A stretch of DNA of 64,000 bases from an uncultured Pelagibacteraceae bacterium (lineage in GTDB: Bacteria > Pseudomonadota > Alphaproteobacteria > Pelagibacterales > Pelagibacteraceae), in NCBI GenBank assembly GCA_902536085.1, contig CACAWF010000002.1, forward strand, positions 1 to 64,000, read 5' to 3'. How positions within the stretch are numbered: the stretch's first letter is position 1; every line of letters starts with the position of its first letter. Both the position numbers and the translations under genes were made by a program. The notes beneath the pieces are model-generated. The model ran no database searches, was not told the origin of the DNA, and saw only the letters and a program-made list of their open reading frames with translations. Positions 1-9,301 of this stretch are shown here, piece after piece.

Positions 1-2
1 CA

Positions 3-605
3 ACTATTGGAATGATATTAGGTTTGGTTACTCCTTCTGACGGTGAAATTATATTAGAAAACAAAAATATAAAATCTTTCAAAAGAGATGAAATCCTAAA
101 AAGATTTAACTTTGCTTCTCCGTATGTTGAATTACCCAAAAAGTTAACAGTAAAACAAAACCTTGAAATTTATGGAAGATTGTACGGAATTAGCAAATTG
201 AATGAAAGAATTGATGAAGTAGCAGAAGATTTAAATATTAAAGATTTTTTTAAAAGGAAAACTGGAGAGCTATCTTCTGGTCAAAAAAATAGGGTTTCAC
301 TCGCAAAATCTTTAATTAACAAACCAGAAATTTTACTTTTAGATGAACCAACTGCTAGCTTGGATCCAGATATAGGAGATTTTGTTAGAGGATATATACA
401 GAACTATAAAACTAAAAATAAAATAACCATTTTATTGGCCTCTCACAATATGAGTGAGGTGGAAAGGCTATGCGATAGTGTAATAATGATGAAAAAAGGT
501 AAAATTGTAGATAAGGGCACTTGTGAAGAATTAATTAAAAAGCATGGTAGAGGTAATTTAGAAGAAACATTTTTAAAACTAGCAAGGAGTAAAGATGAAT
601 TTTAA
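3..605 (+). CDS. ABC-2 type exporter, ATP-binding subunit (5' end cut by window)
   Basis: ATPase of an ABC exporter; it would power the membrane subunit encoded next. The frame is open to the window edge, and Thr-Ile-Gly precede the first internal Met, as expected just after a Walker A motif, which lies outside the window. Counting from that Met (position 12), I see the ABC signature LSSGQ at 87-91, Walker B ILLLDEP at 107-113 and the H-loop His145. The segment where the Q-loop Gln is expected reads ASPYVELPKKLT, with no obvious Gln. The stop overlaps the permease start by 11 bp, so the two are translationally coupled. Neighbours are glycan-modifying genes, so a glycan or lipid substrate is possible, but the substrate cannot be read from sequence. 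Family call is firm. Confidence 0.88.
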   Translation, partial: TIGMILGLVTPSDGEIILENKNIKSFKRDEILKRFNFASPYVELPKKLTVKQNLEIYGRLYGISKLNERIDEVAEDLNIKDFFKRKTGELSSGQKNRVSLAKSLINKPEILLLDEPTASLDPDIGDFVRGYIQNYKTKNKITILLASHNMSEVERLCDSVIMMKKGKIVDKGTCEELIKKHGRGNLEETFLKLARSKDEF

Positions 606-1386
606 TAAGATATATGCGCTCGGCCTTAGACACCTTTATTTAATTATCAACTCTTTTCCAAGAGTTTTAGATTTAATTTATTGGCCGTCAGTTCAAATAT
701 TCCTATGGGGTTTCATTTCAAAATTTTTTACATTAAATTCAGAGTACTACAGTAACACTGTTGGTATAATTCTTACTGCTGCAATTTTGTATGATTTTTT
801 ATTTAGAGCTAGTATAAGTTTTAATATGATGTTTCTTGAAGAAATATGGAGTAGAAATTTTACTAATTTATTTATTGCGCCAATAAAAATAAGTGAAATA
901 ATCGCGTCACTTACTTTAACAGCAATTATAAGAACTCTAATTGGTTTGGTCCCTGCAGTCTTAATAGCTATTCCTTTATTTGGTGTATCAGTTTTAAAAT
1001 TAGGACTACCCTTATTATTTTTATTATTAGCATTATATTTGTTTGGTATAACTTTAGGTTTATTGGTCACTTCAGGGCTTCTTAGGTATGGCCCTTCTTT
1101 TGAAAATATTGCTTGGGCAAGTTTATTTTTTTTAGCTCCATTAGGATGTATATACTATCCGATAGAAATTTTGCCAAACATTCTTCAATTGATAGCTAAA
1201 GGTCTACCGTTAGTGCACGTATTTGAAGAAATGAGAGGGATATTAATGAACGATGTTATAAATTATTTAAATATAATGAAAGCAATAGCTATTTCTTTAA
1301 TTTATTTTATATTGGGAATAATTGTTTTTTACACTTCATATTATGGAGCAAAAAAAAGAGGAACTTTAATTAACATGGGTGAATAA
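595..1386 (+). CDS. ABC-2 type transporter permease
   Basis: Integral membrane subunit of the exporter whose ATPase is encoded immediately upstream with 11 bp overlap. The 263-residue length is typical for ABC-2 permeases. About six hydrophobic segments are visible, roughly residues 20-45, 57-75, 95-130, 132-160, 165-190 and 228-250, and the C-terminus is basic. Members of this family export polysaccharides, lipids or drugs. The linkage to an FkbM methyltransferase and a GT17 glycosyltransferase favours a surface-glycan substrate, but that is inference only. It is followed after 3 bp by the next gene, so the accessory genes here probably form one transcription unit beginning before the window. 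Confidence 0.85.
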   Translation: MNFNKIYALGLRHLYLIINSFPRVLDLIYWPSVQIFLWGFISKFFTLNSEYYSNTVGIILTAAILYDFLFRASISFNMMFLEEIWSRNFTNLFIAPIKISEIIASLTLTAIIRTLIGLVPAVLIAIPLFGVSVLKLGLPLLFLLLALYLFGITLGLLVTSGLLRYGPSFENIAWASLFFLAPLGCIYYPIEILPNILQLIAKGLPLVHVFEEMRGILMNDVINYLNIMKAIAISLIYFILGIIVFYTSYYGAKKRGTLINMGE

Positions 1387-1389
1387 ATT

Positions 1390-2097
1390 ATGAATTCACA
1401 TATTAAAAAGATTAGGGAGCTTGAGTCCCAACCAAAAGTAATTAAAAACATGTTCAGTACGTCTGAAACTGAGGATTTTTTAAAATTATATCAAGATCTT
1501 CCTGTTACTGTTCATAATAAAAAGCAAAATGTAATCAAAAAAAGGTGGCTTCAAGGATATAACAAAAAATTGGAGAAAATTTTTTGTGAAAGACTAGAAA
1601 AAGAAATAGGTAGTTTTAAAATGGATAATCTTAAGGATGAAAATGGAAAAGATATTTTTGGCTTAATTCAAGAAAGTTACTCTCCAATAGGTCTTCATGT
1701 GGATGGTGGTTTTGATTTAAACAACCAAATTTACAAACAAACTTTAATTCCATTATCCTCTGTAGGAAGCACTGTTATTTTTAAGAATAGGTATTACGAG
1801 GGTTCTACTAGCTTTACTCAAGACCCAGAGGAGCTCAAGAAAAAGAACCTTGGATACGGCCAAAACAAAAGGTCAAATAATCATCTTCAACTTTATGGAA
1901 AAAAGCCATTTGATGAAAAAATACACAAACAATATTTACAGCACGAAAATATTGAAAATTTAAGAGGTTTAGAAGTTGAAATGATTTACAAATGGGAAAT
2001 TGGCTCTATGTTAATTTTTGATAGAAGTCATTTACATTGCTCATCCTCAGTTATTGAAGGGAAAAAATTGGGTATAGCAACATTTACAAAAAAATAA
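1390..2097 (+). CDS. Putative Fe(II)/2-oxoglutarate-type oxygenase
   Basis: A 235-residue protein with the layout of a non-haem iron dioxygenase. HVD at 103-105 would be the HxD iron ligands, His214 or His216 (in FDRSHLHC) the distal histidine, and the basic residues at 225-226 (GKK) the 2-oxoglutarate carboxylate ligand. The central beta-rich stretch, including TLIPLSSVGSTVIF, fits a jelly-roll core. Phytanoyl-CoA-hydroxylase-like proteins of this kind hydroxylate small molecules, lipids or sugars. Position between an exporter and an FkbM methyltransferase suggests modification of an exported glycan or lipid, which is inference. The fold call is moderately sure and the substrate is unknown. 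Confidence 0.6.
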   Translation: MNSHIKKIRELESQPKVIKNMFSTSETEDFLKLYQDLPVTVHNKKQNVIKKRWLQGYNKKLEKIFCERLEKEIGSFKMDNLKDENGKDIFGLIQESYSPIGLHVDGGFDLNNQIYKQTLIPLSSVGSTVIFKNRYYEGSTSFTQDPEELKKKNLGYGQNKRSNNHLQLYGKKPFDEKIHKQYLQHENIENLRGLEVEMIYKWEIGSMLIFDRSHLHCSSSVIEGKKLGIATFTKK

Positions 2098-2109
2098 TTT
2101 AACAGCTAA

Positions 2110-3054
2110 ATGTTAAAAAAAATAATATTAAAATTCTCTAGAAGTTTGATAAAAGTTTTTTTACCTCTTATATCTAAAATTTTAATCTTTTTAAAAATTA
2201 ATAGGAGGGTTATAAATTTTTTAGAAGAACAAAGCTATTTTAGCAATAAAAATAATAATTTTTCAAATGTAATTCAAAATCTTTTAATAAATGAAAAAAT
2301 TGTGGCACTTGATGTAGGTGCACAAGGAGGTTTTAATTCTGATAATTACTTCCACAGAAGATATGAAAAGTTTTTTAGACAAATTTTGATCGAACCAATT
2401 AAAAAAGAAGCTGAAAAAATTAAGAGTAGAGATGTTATCAACAAAGCTTTATGGAGTAAAAAAGAAAGAAGAAAACTTTATATTTTTGGCAATAGACCTG
2501 GAAGTACATCAATGTATCAGCCTGATGAGTCTAGATTTGATATTCATGATATTAAAAAATCTGAATTTAATGATTACAAAGTTACTAATGTAGAAGAAAT
2601 AGACTGTGATACTTTGGAAAATTTACTCTTTGAAAAAGATGTCTCTATGTTGGATTACCTAAAAATTGATACACAAGGGGCAGAACTTGAAATACTAAAA
2701 GGTCTAGGAAAATTTTCTCCTTTATTGATTAAAGTAGAAGCTCATATTCATTCTATGTATAAAAATGCTCCAGGTTGGCATGAATTGATAAATTACTTAT
2801 ACAAGTTAAATTATTTAATTATAGACTGGAAAGGTATAGGAAAGCATAATACCCGAATTCCCGCTGAAATGGATATTATATTTATACCTAATTTTAATAA
2901 CGACAAAGGTAAGAGTTTAATTATGAAAAACCAAAGAAAATTTCTTTCACTTTTATTGATATTTGGTCAAATTAATCTATTAAAAATAATTATTAAAAGA
3001 TTAAAAATTGAGTTTAAAGAAGTAGAAAAATTTCAAGATTTTTATTTTTACTAA
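2110..3054 (+). CDS. FkbM family SAM-dependent methyltransferase
   Basis: Class I methyltransferase of the FkbM family, which O-methylates sugars and polyketides. The SAM-binding motif I is ALDVGAQGG at 67-74, followed by an acidic residue at the end of strand 2 (LIEP, 93-96). The family signature YLKIDTQGAELEILKG lies at 183-198. The first 35 residues are hydrophobic and basic, and the C-terminus carries about 40 residues beyond the usual domain, again basic and hydrophobic, perhaps for membrane contact. It overlaps the next glycosyltransferase by one base (TAATG), so the pair is coupled. Methylation of a surface glycan is the likely role, inferred from context. A second, unrelated FkbM-like gene occurs at 42048-42839. 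Confidence 0.85.
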   Translation: MLKKIILKFSRSLIKVFLPLISKILIFLKINRRVINFLEEQSYFSNKNNNFSNVIQNLLINEKIVALDVGAQGGFNSDNYFHRRYEKFFRQILIEPIKKEAEKIKSRDVINKALWSKKERRKLYIFGNRPGSTSMYQPDESRFDIHDIKKSEFNDYKVTNVEEIDCDTLENLLFEKDVSMLDYLKIDTQGAELEILKGLGKFSPLLIKVEAHIHSMYKNAPGWHELINYLYKLNYLIIDWKGIGKHNTRIPAEMDIIFIPNFNNDKGKSLIMKNQRKFLSLLLIFGQINLLKIIIKRLKIEFKEVEKFQDFYFY

Positions 3055-3854
3055 TGGCTATTTACGATTGTTTTCAGTACTTTAATGAAGATCACCTCGT
3101 CGATCTTCGGCTAAACATATTAGATAAATATGTTGATTATTTTGTTATTTCCGAGTCTACAAAGACACATCAGGGAAAAAGTAAAAACCTTAATTTTAAT
3201 CTAAATAATTTCCCAAAATTTAAAGATAAGATTAAATTATTAATCGCTGACTACGATAAAAATATAACATTTGAAAAACATACTGGTGGAGAGTCACCTA
3301 TCGAACAACATCAAAGAAATTTTTTAATCAATGGTATCAAAGATGCGTCCCCTGAAGATTTAATAATCTTATCTGATACAGATGAAATTCCAGATATGAC
3401 AAAAATAGACCAGATAAAGGAAAATAAAAGATATATAGCTTTCTGCCAAAAAATGTTTATGTACAAATTAAACCTACAAAATTTAAATGAGAGTAACTGG
3501 ATAGGTTCAAAAATAACAAAAAAAAAATATATTTCTTCTATGCAAAATTTGAGAAATTTGAAATTCAAAAATTATCCTTTTTGGAGATTCGACAAGAGAA
3601 ATCTTCAAATAATTGAAGGTGGTTGGCATTTTTCTTTTCTTAAAACACCTGATCAAATATTAGAAAAAATCAAATCTTTTTCACATGGAGAATTTAACGA
3701 TGAAAAATTAAGTAAAGATGAAATAGAAAAAAAAATTATAGAAAATCGTGACATATTCAATAGAGGTTTTGATCTTAAAAAAGTTAAAATTGATGAGTCA
3801 TTTCCATCTTATATTCTAAAAAATAAAGACAAATTGTTAAAATGGATTATTTAA
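3054..3854 (+). CDS. Glycosyltransferase family 17 protein
   Basis: GT17 enzymes are the bacterial relatives of the beta-1,4-mannosyl-glycoprotein N-acetylglucosaminyltransferase. The N-terminus IYDCFQYFNEDHLVDLRLN and the segment VDYFVISESTKTHQGK (27-42) are characteristic. SDTDEIPD at 107-114 supplies the metal-binding acidic motif, and a later GGWHFSFL segment is also typical. No signal peptide or membrane segment is seen, so action is cytoplasmic. The start overlaps the FkbM stop by one base. The gene ends only 3 bp from the 3' end of a convergent tRNA-Arg, so it is the last gene of the small accessory group. Acceptor and donor are unknown. Confidence 0.85.
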   Translation: MAIYDCFQYFNEDHLVDLRLNILDKYVDYFVISESTKTHQGKSKNLNFNLNNFPKFKDKIKLLIADYDKNITFEKHTGGESPIEQHQRNFLINGIKDASPEDLIILSDTDEIPDMTKIDQIKENKRYIAFCQKMFMYKLNLQNLNESNWIGSKITKKKYISSMQNLRNLKFKNYPFWRFDKRNLQIIEGGWHFSFLKTPDQILEKIKSFSHGEFNDEKLSKDEIEKKIIENRDIFNRGFDLKKVKIDESFPSYILKNKDKLLKWII

Positions 3855-3857
3855 ATT

Positions 3858-3935
3858 TGGTGCGCCGGATAGGAGTCGAACCCATAACCTCCGGAGCCGA
3901 AATCCGGCGCTCTATCCAGTTGAAGCTACCGGCGC
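3858..3935 (-). tRNA. tRNA-Arg (anticodon TCG), CCA encoded
   Basis: On the minus strand a full cloverleaf can be folded. The acceptor GCGCCGG pairs with CCGGCGC, the anticodon stem CCGGA/TCCGG encloses loop TTTCGGC with anticodon TCG, and the T arm contains GGTTCGACTCC. The discriminator is A and CCA is encoded at 3858-3860. A TCG anticodon reads Arg CGN codons. It lies convergent to the GT17 gene and between an accessory group and core rluD, which makes it a plausible landing site for variable DNA. Confidence 0.95.
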
Positions 3936-3959
3936 ATAGTTAATACTTTAAGTAAATTT

Positions 3960-4940
3960 ATGAATAAAACAATAAATTTTTTAGTTACAAAAACTGATGC
4001 AAATAAAAGAATTGACATATATTTGTCAAAAAAAATAGTACATTTAACTCGCTCTTTTTTAAAAAAACTGATTCAAAGAGGTCAAGTAAAAATTAATAAT
4101 TTTGTGATTTACTCTGCCTCAACTTTAATAAAGTCTAATGACAATATAAATTTAGATCTATCACAAGAAGAGGAAAATAAGTTAACTCCAAAAAAAATTG
4201 ATTTAAACATATCCTATGAGGATAAAGATATTATTATCATTAATAAGCCAAAAGGTATGGTTGTTCACCCAGGTGCAGGAAATAACAAAAACACTTTAGC
4301 TAATGCTTTGAATTATAAATATAAAAATCAATTATCATCAATTAATGGAAATTTAAGACCTGGGGTTGTTCACAGAATTGATAAAGAAACAAGTGGTCTA
4401 TTGGTAATTGCTAAAAATAATTTATCTCATGCTAAACTTGCTGAACAATTCAGCAATCATACAATCAAAAGAAAATACCAATGTTTAGTTTGGGGGGTAA
4501 TTCGACCCTTATCAGGTCGAATAGAAACTTTAATTTCAAGAAATAAAAAAAATAGACAACTTATGACAGTAAGTGAAGTAAAAGGAAAAAAAGCAATTAC
4601 AAACTATAAAACAATTAAAGTATTTAGTATAAAAGATATTCCAAGGATAAGTTTAGTAGAGTGTAGGCTGGAGACTGGAAGAACTCATCAAATTAGAGTT
4701 CATTTGAAATTTAAAGGAGCATCAATTATAGGAGATTATCAATATGGAAAAAAAAGTAAAAAATTCAAAAAAATTAATGCAGAATTTTATAGAATATTCA
4801 AAAATATTAAGGGACAAATTTTACATGCTCAAACTCTTGAATTTCAACATCCTACTAAAAACAAGTGGGTTAAATTTACATCAGAATTACCGTACGAATT
4901 TAAAAGAATGTTAAATTTATTAGAGAATCTTACTAGTTGA
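3960..4940 (+). CDS. rluD: 23S rRNA pseudouridine synthase RluD
   Basis: RluA-family enzyme that isomerises uridines in 23S rRNA (helix 69 for RluD) to pseudouridine. An S4 RNA-binding domain occupies about residues 17-75. The catalytic motif HRIDKETSGLL lies at 138-148 with nucleophile Asp141, and GRTHQIRVH follows in the C-terminal half. The 326-residue length matches RluD. The conserved KPKGMVVHPGAGN segment (97-109) is typical of the RluD/RluC group; RluD is the more likely paralogue because alphaproteobacteria carry rluD next to rpoH, as here. It starts 24 bp after the 5' end of the divergent tRNA-Arg, so its promoter must be very short or overlap the tRNA region. Confidence 0.88.
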   Translation: MNKTINFLVTKTDANKRIDIYLSKKIVHLTRSFLKKLIQRGQVKINNFVIYSASTLIKSNDNINLDLSQEEENKLTPKKIDLNISYEDKDIIIINKPKGMVVHPGAGNNKNTLANALNYKYKNQLSSINGNLRPGVVHRIDKETSGLLVIAKNNLSHAKLAEQFSNHTIKRKYQCLVWGVIRPLSGRIETLISRNKKNRQLMTVSEVKGKKAITNYKTIKVFSIKDIPRISLVECRLETGRTHQIRVHLKFKGASIIGDYQYGKKSKKFKKINAEFYRIFKNIKGQILHAQTLEFQHPTKNKWVKFTSELPYEFKRMLNLLENLTS

Positions 4941-4970
4941 AAAATTTTTTATAATATATAAATCTTTAAT

Positions 4971-5867
4971 ATGACTAAAAAAGATCAATTAACTAACTTA
5001 CCAGCTCCTTCGATAGGTGGTCTATCAGTTTATTTAGCTCAAATTAAGAAATTTCCTATGCTCGATGCAGAAGAAGAGTATATGCTTGCAAAAAATTGGA
5101 AAGAAAATGGAAATTTACAATCTGCTCATAAATTAGTTACAAGCCACCTAAGATTAGTAGCCAAAATTGCAATGGGTTATCGTGGATATGGTTTACCTGT
5201 GAATGAGTTAATATCTGAGGGAAATCTTGGATTAATGCAGGCTGTTAAGAAATTCGATCCAGATAAAGGTTTTAGACTTGCCACTTATGCAATGTGGTGG
5301 ATAAAAGCAGCAATACAAGAATATGTATTAAGATCATGGAGTCTTGTAAAAATGGGAACCACTACTGCTCAAAAAAAACTTTTTTTTAACTTAAAAAAAT
5401 TAAAAAATCAAATAGCGCCAGGTCAAGAAGGTGATTTAAAAGACGAGCATGTAAAAGAAATTTCAAAACAACTCGATGTAGATTCTGACGAAGTCATTAA
5501 TATGAATAGAAGAATGATGGGTCAAGAAAAATCATTAAATGACCCTATTAAAAATGGTGAAACTGATGAGTGGCAAGATTGGTTAGTAGATGACAGTTTA
5601 GATCAAGAACTTATGGTCTCTCAAAAACAAGAGTACGAAGACAAGAGAGAACTACTAGTCAGTGCTATGAAAATTTTAAATGATAGAGAGAAAGAGATCA
5701 TAAAAGAAAGAAGATTATCGGAAAACCCTGTAACTTTAGAGGAATTAAGCAAAAAATATAAGATTAGTAGAGAGAGAATTAGACAAATTGAGACTAAAGC
5801 TTTTGAAAAATTGCAAAAATCAATGATTAATGCAAGCAAATCCAAAAACTTGTTACCATCAAATTAA
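4971..5867 (+). CDS. rpoH: RNA polymerase heat-shock sigma factor (sigma-32)
   Basis: Alternative sigma factor that directs RNA polymerase to heat-shock promoters. Regions 2.1-2.4 cover about residues 50-125 ([14 protein letters not shown] at 78-91; [20 protein letters not shown] at 102-121). The RpoH box [12 protein letters not shown] at 134-145 is diagnostic. Region 4 ends in a helix-turn-helix, with SRERIRQIE near 265. The 298-residue length is normal for alphaproteobacterial RpoH. The 3' end overlaps the stop of convergent purA by 4 bp, leaving no room for a terminator. The 30-bp gap from rluD suggests co-transcription, although an AT-rich TATAATATATAA stretch there might hold a promoter. 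Confidence 0.95.
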   Translation: MTKKDQLTNLPAPSIGGLSVYLAQIKKFPMLDAEEEYMLAKNWKENGNLQSAHKLVTSHLRLVAKIAMGYRGYGLPVNELISEGNLGLMQAVKKFDPDKGFRLATYAMWWIKAAIQEYVLRSWSLVKMGTTTAQKKLFFNLKKLKNQIAPGQEGDLKDEHVKEISKQLDVDSDEVINMNRRMMGQEKSLNDPIKNGETDEWQDWLVDDSLDQELMVSQKQEYEDKRELLVSAMKILNDREKEIIKERRLSENPVTLEELSKKYKISRERIRQIETKAFEKLQKSMINASKSKNLLPSN

Positions 5868-7156
5868 ACTTTAAAAGGATCTTCAACTAAAATAGTATCT
5901 TCTCTTTCGGGGCTTGTGGAAATACTCGAAACTTTAGCGCCAATAAAATCTTCAAGTGCATAAATATACTTTTTCGCATTTTCAGGTAGGTCATTAATAA
6001 TTCTAATTCCTTGAGTTTTAGTTTTCCAGCCTGGAAAGATTTTGTATATAGGTTTTATATTAAATTGATCTTCAGAAGCAGCTGGTAAATAATCTATTTT
6101 TTTTCCATTAAGATTATATCCAATGCACATTTTGATTTCATCTAATTCATCTAAAACATCTAGTTTAGTCAACGCAATCCCATTTATTCCTGATAATTTA
6201 ATAGTTTGTCGTACGAGGATACCATCAAACCAACCGCACCTTCTTTTTCTAGCTGTTACTGTTCCAAATTCTTTGCCTCTTTTTCCTAAGCTTTCCCCAA
6301 TTTTATCTTTTAACTCTGTCGGAAAAGGTCCACTACCTACTCTAGTAGTATAAGCTTTTGTTATTCCTAAAATATATCCAATTTTATCTGGTCCTAAACC
6401 TGATCCGGTTGCTGCCATAGCTGGAACAGTATTTGAAGATGTTACATAAGGGTAAGTTCCATGATCAACGTCCAAAAGTATCCCTTGAGCACCTTCAAAC
6501 AAAATTTTCTTTCTGTCTTTTTTAAATTCATCTAGCTTTAACCATACTGGTTGAGCAAATTTTAAAATTTCAGGAGCTATTTTTAATAATTTTTTTTTTA
6601 TCTCACTCTTTTTATAAATCTTTTTTTTTAAACCTTTTCTTAAGGCATTATGATGTAGCAAAACATTTTCTAACCTATTATCAAGATTACTATCAGATCT
6701 TAGATCCATTACCCTAATAGATCTTCTACCAACTTTGTCCTCATAACAAGGACCTATACCCCTTCTCGTTGTTCCAATTTTTCCTTTTCCTGCAGCATCC
6801 TCTCTTATTTCATCCATTTCTTGGTGGAAAGGCAATATTAATGATGCGGACTCAGAAATCATAAAATTTTCTGGTGTAACGTTTACACCTTGTTTTTTAA
6901 TTTCTTTTATTTCATCTAAGAGTGCCCAGGGATCTATAACAACTCCATTTCCAAGAATTGAAATTTTTCCATTCCTTACTATTCCTGAAGGTAATAATCT
7001 AAGTTTAAAAACCTTTTTATCTATAACTAAAGTATGTCCAGCATTATGACCGCCTTGAAATCTTACTACTATATCAGCTTGGTTAGAGAGCCAATCTACA
7101 ATCTTACCTTTTCCTTCATCTCCCCACTGTGAACCGACAACAACTACATTTCTCAT
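5864..7156 (-). CDS. purA: Adenylosuccinate synthetase
   Basis: Catalyses the GTP-dependent condensation of IMP and aspartate to adenylosuccinate, the first committed step to AMP. The N-terminus shows the phosphate-binding GDEGKGK at 12-18 with catalytic Asp13, and His41 in [23 protein letters not shown] and the C-terminal [13 protein letters not shown] segments are family hallmarks. The 430-residue length is standard. The start codon overlaps the stop of thiD by one base, so it is the last gene of the glmM-thiD-purA run on this strand. Its 3' end overlaps rpoH by 4 bp, tail to tail. Confidence 0.97.
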   Translation of the reverse strand: MRNVVVVGSQWGDEGKGKIVDWLSNQADIVVRFQGGHNAGHTLVIDKKVFKLRLLPSGIVRNGKISILGNGVVIDPWALLDEIKEIKKQGVNVTPENFMISESASLILPFHQEMDEIREDAAGKGKIGTTRRGIGPCYEDKVGRRSIRVMDLRSDSNLDNRLENVLLHHNALRKGLKKKIYKKSEIKKKLLKIAPEILKFAQPVWLKLDEFKKDRKKILFEGAQGILLDVDHGTYPYVTSSNTVPAMAATGSGLGPDKIGYILGITKAYTTRVGSGPFPTELKDKIGESLGKRGKEFGTVTARKRRCGWFDGILVRQTIKLSGINGIALTKLDVLDELDEIKMCIGYNLNGKKIDYLPAASEDQFNIKPIYKIFPGWKTKTQGIRIINDLPENAKKYIYALEDFIGAKVSSISTSPEREDTILVEDPFKV

Positions 7157-7968
7157 TATATATATATTTTATCTATTTTAATTGTGTTTAGATGGTTAAT
7201 TGGACCATGTCCTTTCCCATAATTAAGATTATTCTTAATAGCTTGGTTAACATATTTAATTCCAAGCTCACAGGATTTCTTTATAGGTTTTCCACATGAT
7301 AAAAATGTTGTAATAGCACTAGATAAAGTACAACCAGTTCCATGAGTATTTTTTGTTTTTATCTTTTTATTTTTAAAAATCACAAAATCATTTTTATTTA
7401 GAAAAACATCCTCAACATATTTTGATTTACTGTGACCACCTTTAATTAAAACATTTTTAACACCTAATTTAAGTAAAATATTTGCCGCTTTTTTCATGTC
7501 CTTTGTATTTTTTATTGACATATCAGTTAAAACCTCGGCTTCCGGAATATTAGGTGTTATCAGAAAGACTTTTTTAATCAAATTTTTTTTTAACACCCGA
7601 ACTGCAGAATTATTTATTAATTTGGCGCCACCTTTAGCTACCATTACTGGATCTAAAATTATTTTTTTTACTTTTATTTTTTTTAAAGTTTTTATAATTG
7701 AATTTATTACTTTCGAAGAATGCAACATTCCTATTTTGACTGCGTCGGGCTTCATATCTTTACTTGTAAATAAAATTTGTTTTTCGATTTCCTTAGGGTT
7801 TATAGAAACTACTGATAATACACCCGTAGAATTTTGAGCAGTTATTGCGGTTAAAGCTGTCATGGCATAACTTCCGAGGGAAGTAACTGTTTTTATATCA
7901 GCTTGTATTCCGGCTCCACCTGAAGAGTCTGATCCTGCTATTATCAAAATTTTAGATCTTGGTTTCAA
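7156..7968 (-). CDS. thiD: Hydroxymethylpyrimidine/phosphomethylpyrimidine kinase
   Basis: Phosphorylates HMP and then HMP-phosphate for thiamine synthesis. [17 protein letters not shown] at 11-27 is the substrate-binding N-terminal signature, and [11 protein letters not shown] at 209-219 holds the anion hole and the catalytic Cys213 typical of ThiD. The 270-residue length is normal. It lies 1 bp from glmM and overlaps purA by 1 bp, so it is co-transcribed with genes unrelated to thiamine. No TPP riboswitch is visible nearby. SAR11 is known to need a pyrimidine precursor from outside, which fits a kinase-led salvage route together with the thiE homologue at 25827. Confidence 0.93.
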   Translation of the reverse strand: MKPRSKILIIAGSDSSGGAGIQADIKTVTSLGSYAMTALTAITAQNSTGVLSVVSINPKEIEKQILFTSKDMKPDAVKIGMLHSSKVINSIIKTLKKIKVKKIILDPVMVAKGGAKLINNSAVRVLKKNLIKKVFLITPNIPEAEVLTDMSIKNTKDMKKAANILLKLGVKNVLIKGGHSKSKYVEDVFLNKNDFVIFKNKKIKTKNTHGTGCTLSSAITTFLSCGKPIKKSCELGIKYVNQAIKNNLNYGKGHGPINHLNTIKIDKIYI

Positions 7969-7969
7969 A

Positions 7970-9301
7970 TTATTTAATTGATTTTTTTATAATATTGATA
8001 CACTTCAAATTTAAATTTCTATTGTTAGACTCTGCCATTATTCGAATTTTTGGTTCTGTTCCTGATTTTCTAACCAAAATTCTTCCTTTATCTCTCATCA
8101 ATTTTTTTGCCTTTGTTGTTGCCATTTTACATATAGTTTTATTAATTATACTTTTATCTTTTACAACAATGTTTTCTAAAATCTGAGGAAGTGGTTTAAA
8201 AACATTTAATAGCTCACTTGCTTTCTTTCGCTTTCTTAAAGAAAATAATACTTCTAATGCAACTAATAAACCATCACCTGTAGTGGCAAATTTTCCCAGA
8301 ATTATATGTCCAGACTGTTCTCCACCTAAGTTAAATTTAAATTTTTTCATTTTTTCTTTGACATGCTTATCTCCAACCTTAGATCTTAAAAATTTTATAT
8401 TTTCTTTCTTAAGAAATTTTTCTAGACCATAATTTGACATTAAAGTTCCTATAACACCACCTTTTAAGATCTTCTTTTTTTTCCACCTTAAGGCTAACAT
8501 TGCAATAATTTGATCGCCGTCAATAATTTTACCTTTTTCATCGCACATAATGATCCTATCTGCATCTCCATCAAAAGAAATACCAATATGAGCTTTAAAT
8601 TTTTTAACAGCATCTTTAATTTTAGATGGAAAAGTTGAGCCACATTTTTCATTGATATTTAAACCGTTAGGGCTCACTCCTATAGACTTAACCTTTGCAC
8701 CCAATGATTTTAAAAGTGCTGGAGCAGCCTTATAACTTGCTCCATTAGCACAATCTAAAACAATTTTCATGCCTCTTAGATTGAAGTTAGATGGAAAGTT
8801 TTTTTTTAAAATTTCGATATATTTATCATTTCCATCTTCCAACCTTTTAACTCTTCCGAGCAACTTAGGGTTAGTGAGTTGATTTGTATTTTTTGCATCA
8901 ACCAGTTTTTCAATCTTTTGTTCAATTTTATTAGAGAGTTTCATGCCGTCTGGGCCAAATAGCTTGAGACCATTATCATAATAGGGATTATGAGAAGCGG
9001 TAATCATTATTCCCATATTTGCTTTCATAGATTTTGTTAGCATAGCTAATCCATTTGTTGGTAGAGGTCCAAGAGTAAAGACATGCATACCACCAGAAAC
9101 TAATCCAGATACTAATGCTGGTTCTAAAGTATATCCTGATAATCTTGTATCCTTTGCGATTACAGCAATTTGCTTTGTTTTTTTTTGATTTTTAAAATAA
9201 GTTCCTGAGGCAAGTCCAAACTTAAAGAATTTCTCACCGGTTATATTTCCTTGATTAACAGTACCTCTTATTCCATCTGTGCCAAAGTATTTTTTTCTCA
9301 T
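7970..9301 (-). CDS. glmM: Phosphoglucosamine mutase
   Basis: Interconverts glucosamine-6-phosphate and glucosamine-1-phosphate on the path to UDP-GlcNAc, hence peptidoglycan and lipid A. KYFGTDGIRG lies at the N-terminus. The phosphoserine loop TASHNPYYDNG at 101-111 holds active Ser103. DGDADR at 244-249 is the metal-binding loop, and the C-terminal VRKSGTEPKIRIM is the phosphate-binding motif. The 443-residue length is typical. Its start overlaps the folP stop by one base. The order ftsH-folP-glmM is the conserved alphaproteobacterial arrangement. Confidence 0.96.
   Translation of the reverse strand: MRKKYFGTDGIRGTVNQGNITGEKFFKFGLASGTYFKNQKKTKQIAVIAKDTRLSGYTLEPALVSGLVSGGMHVFTLGPLPTNGLAMLTKSMKANMGIMITASHNPYYDNGLKLFGPDGMKLSNKIEQKIEKLVDAKNTNQLTNPKLLGRVKRLEDGNDKYIEILKKNFPSNFNLRGMKIVLDCANGASYKAAPALLKSLGAKVKSIGVSPNGLNINEKCGSTFPSKIKDAVKKFKAHIGISFDGDADRIIMCDEKGKIIDGDQIIAMLALRWKKKKILKGGVIGTLMSNYGLEKFLKKENIKFLRSKVGDKHVKEKMKKFKFNLGGEQSGHIILGKFATTGDGLLVALEVLFSLRKRKKASELLNVFKPLPQILENIVVKDKSIINKTICKMATTKAKKLMRDKGRILVRKSGTEPKIRIMAESNNRNLNLKCINIIKKSIK

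Noticed and set aside
4941..4970. Promoter for rpoH in the TATAATATATAA stretch
   Set aside because: A -10-like sequence is present but no -35 at acceptable spacing, and AT-rich DNA makes such matches frequent.
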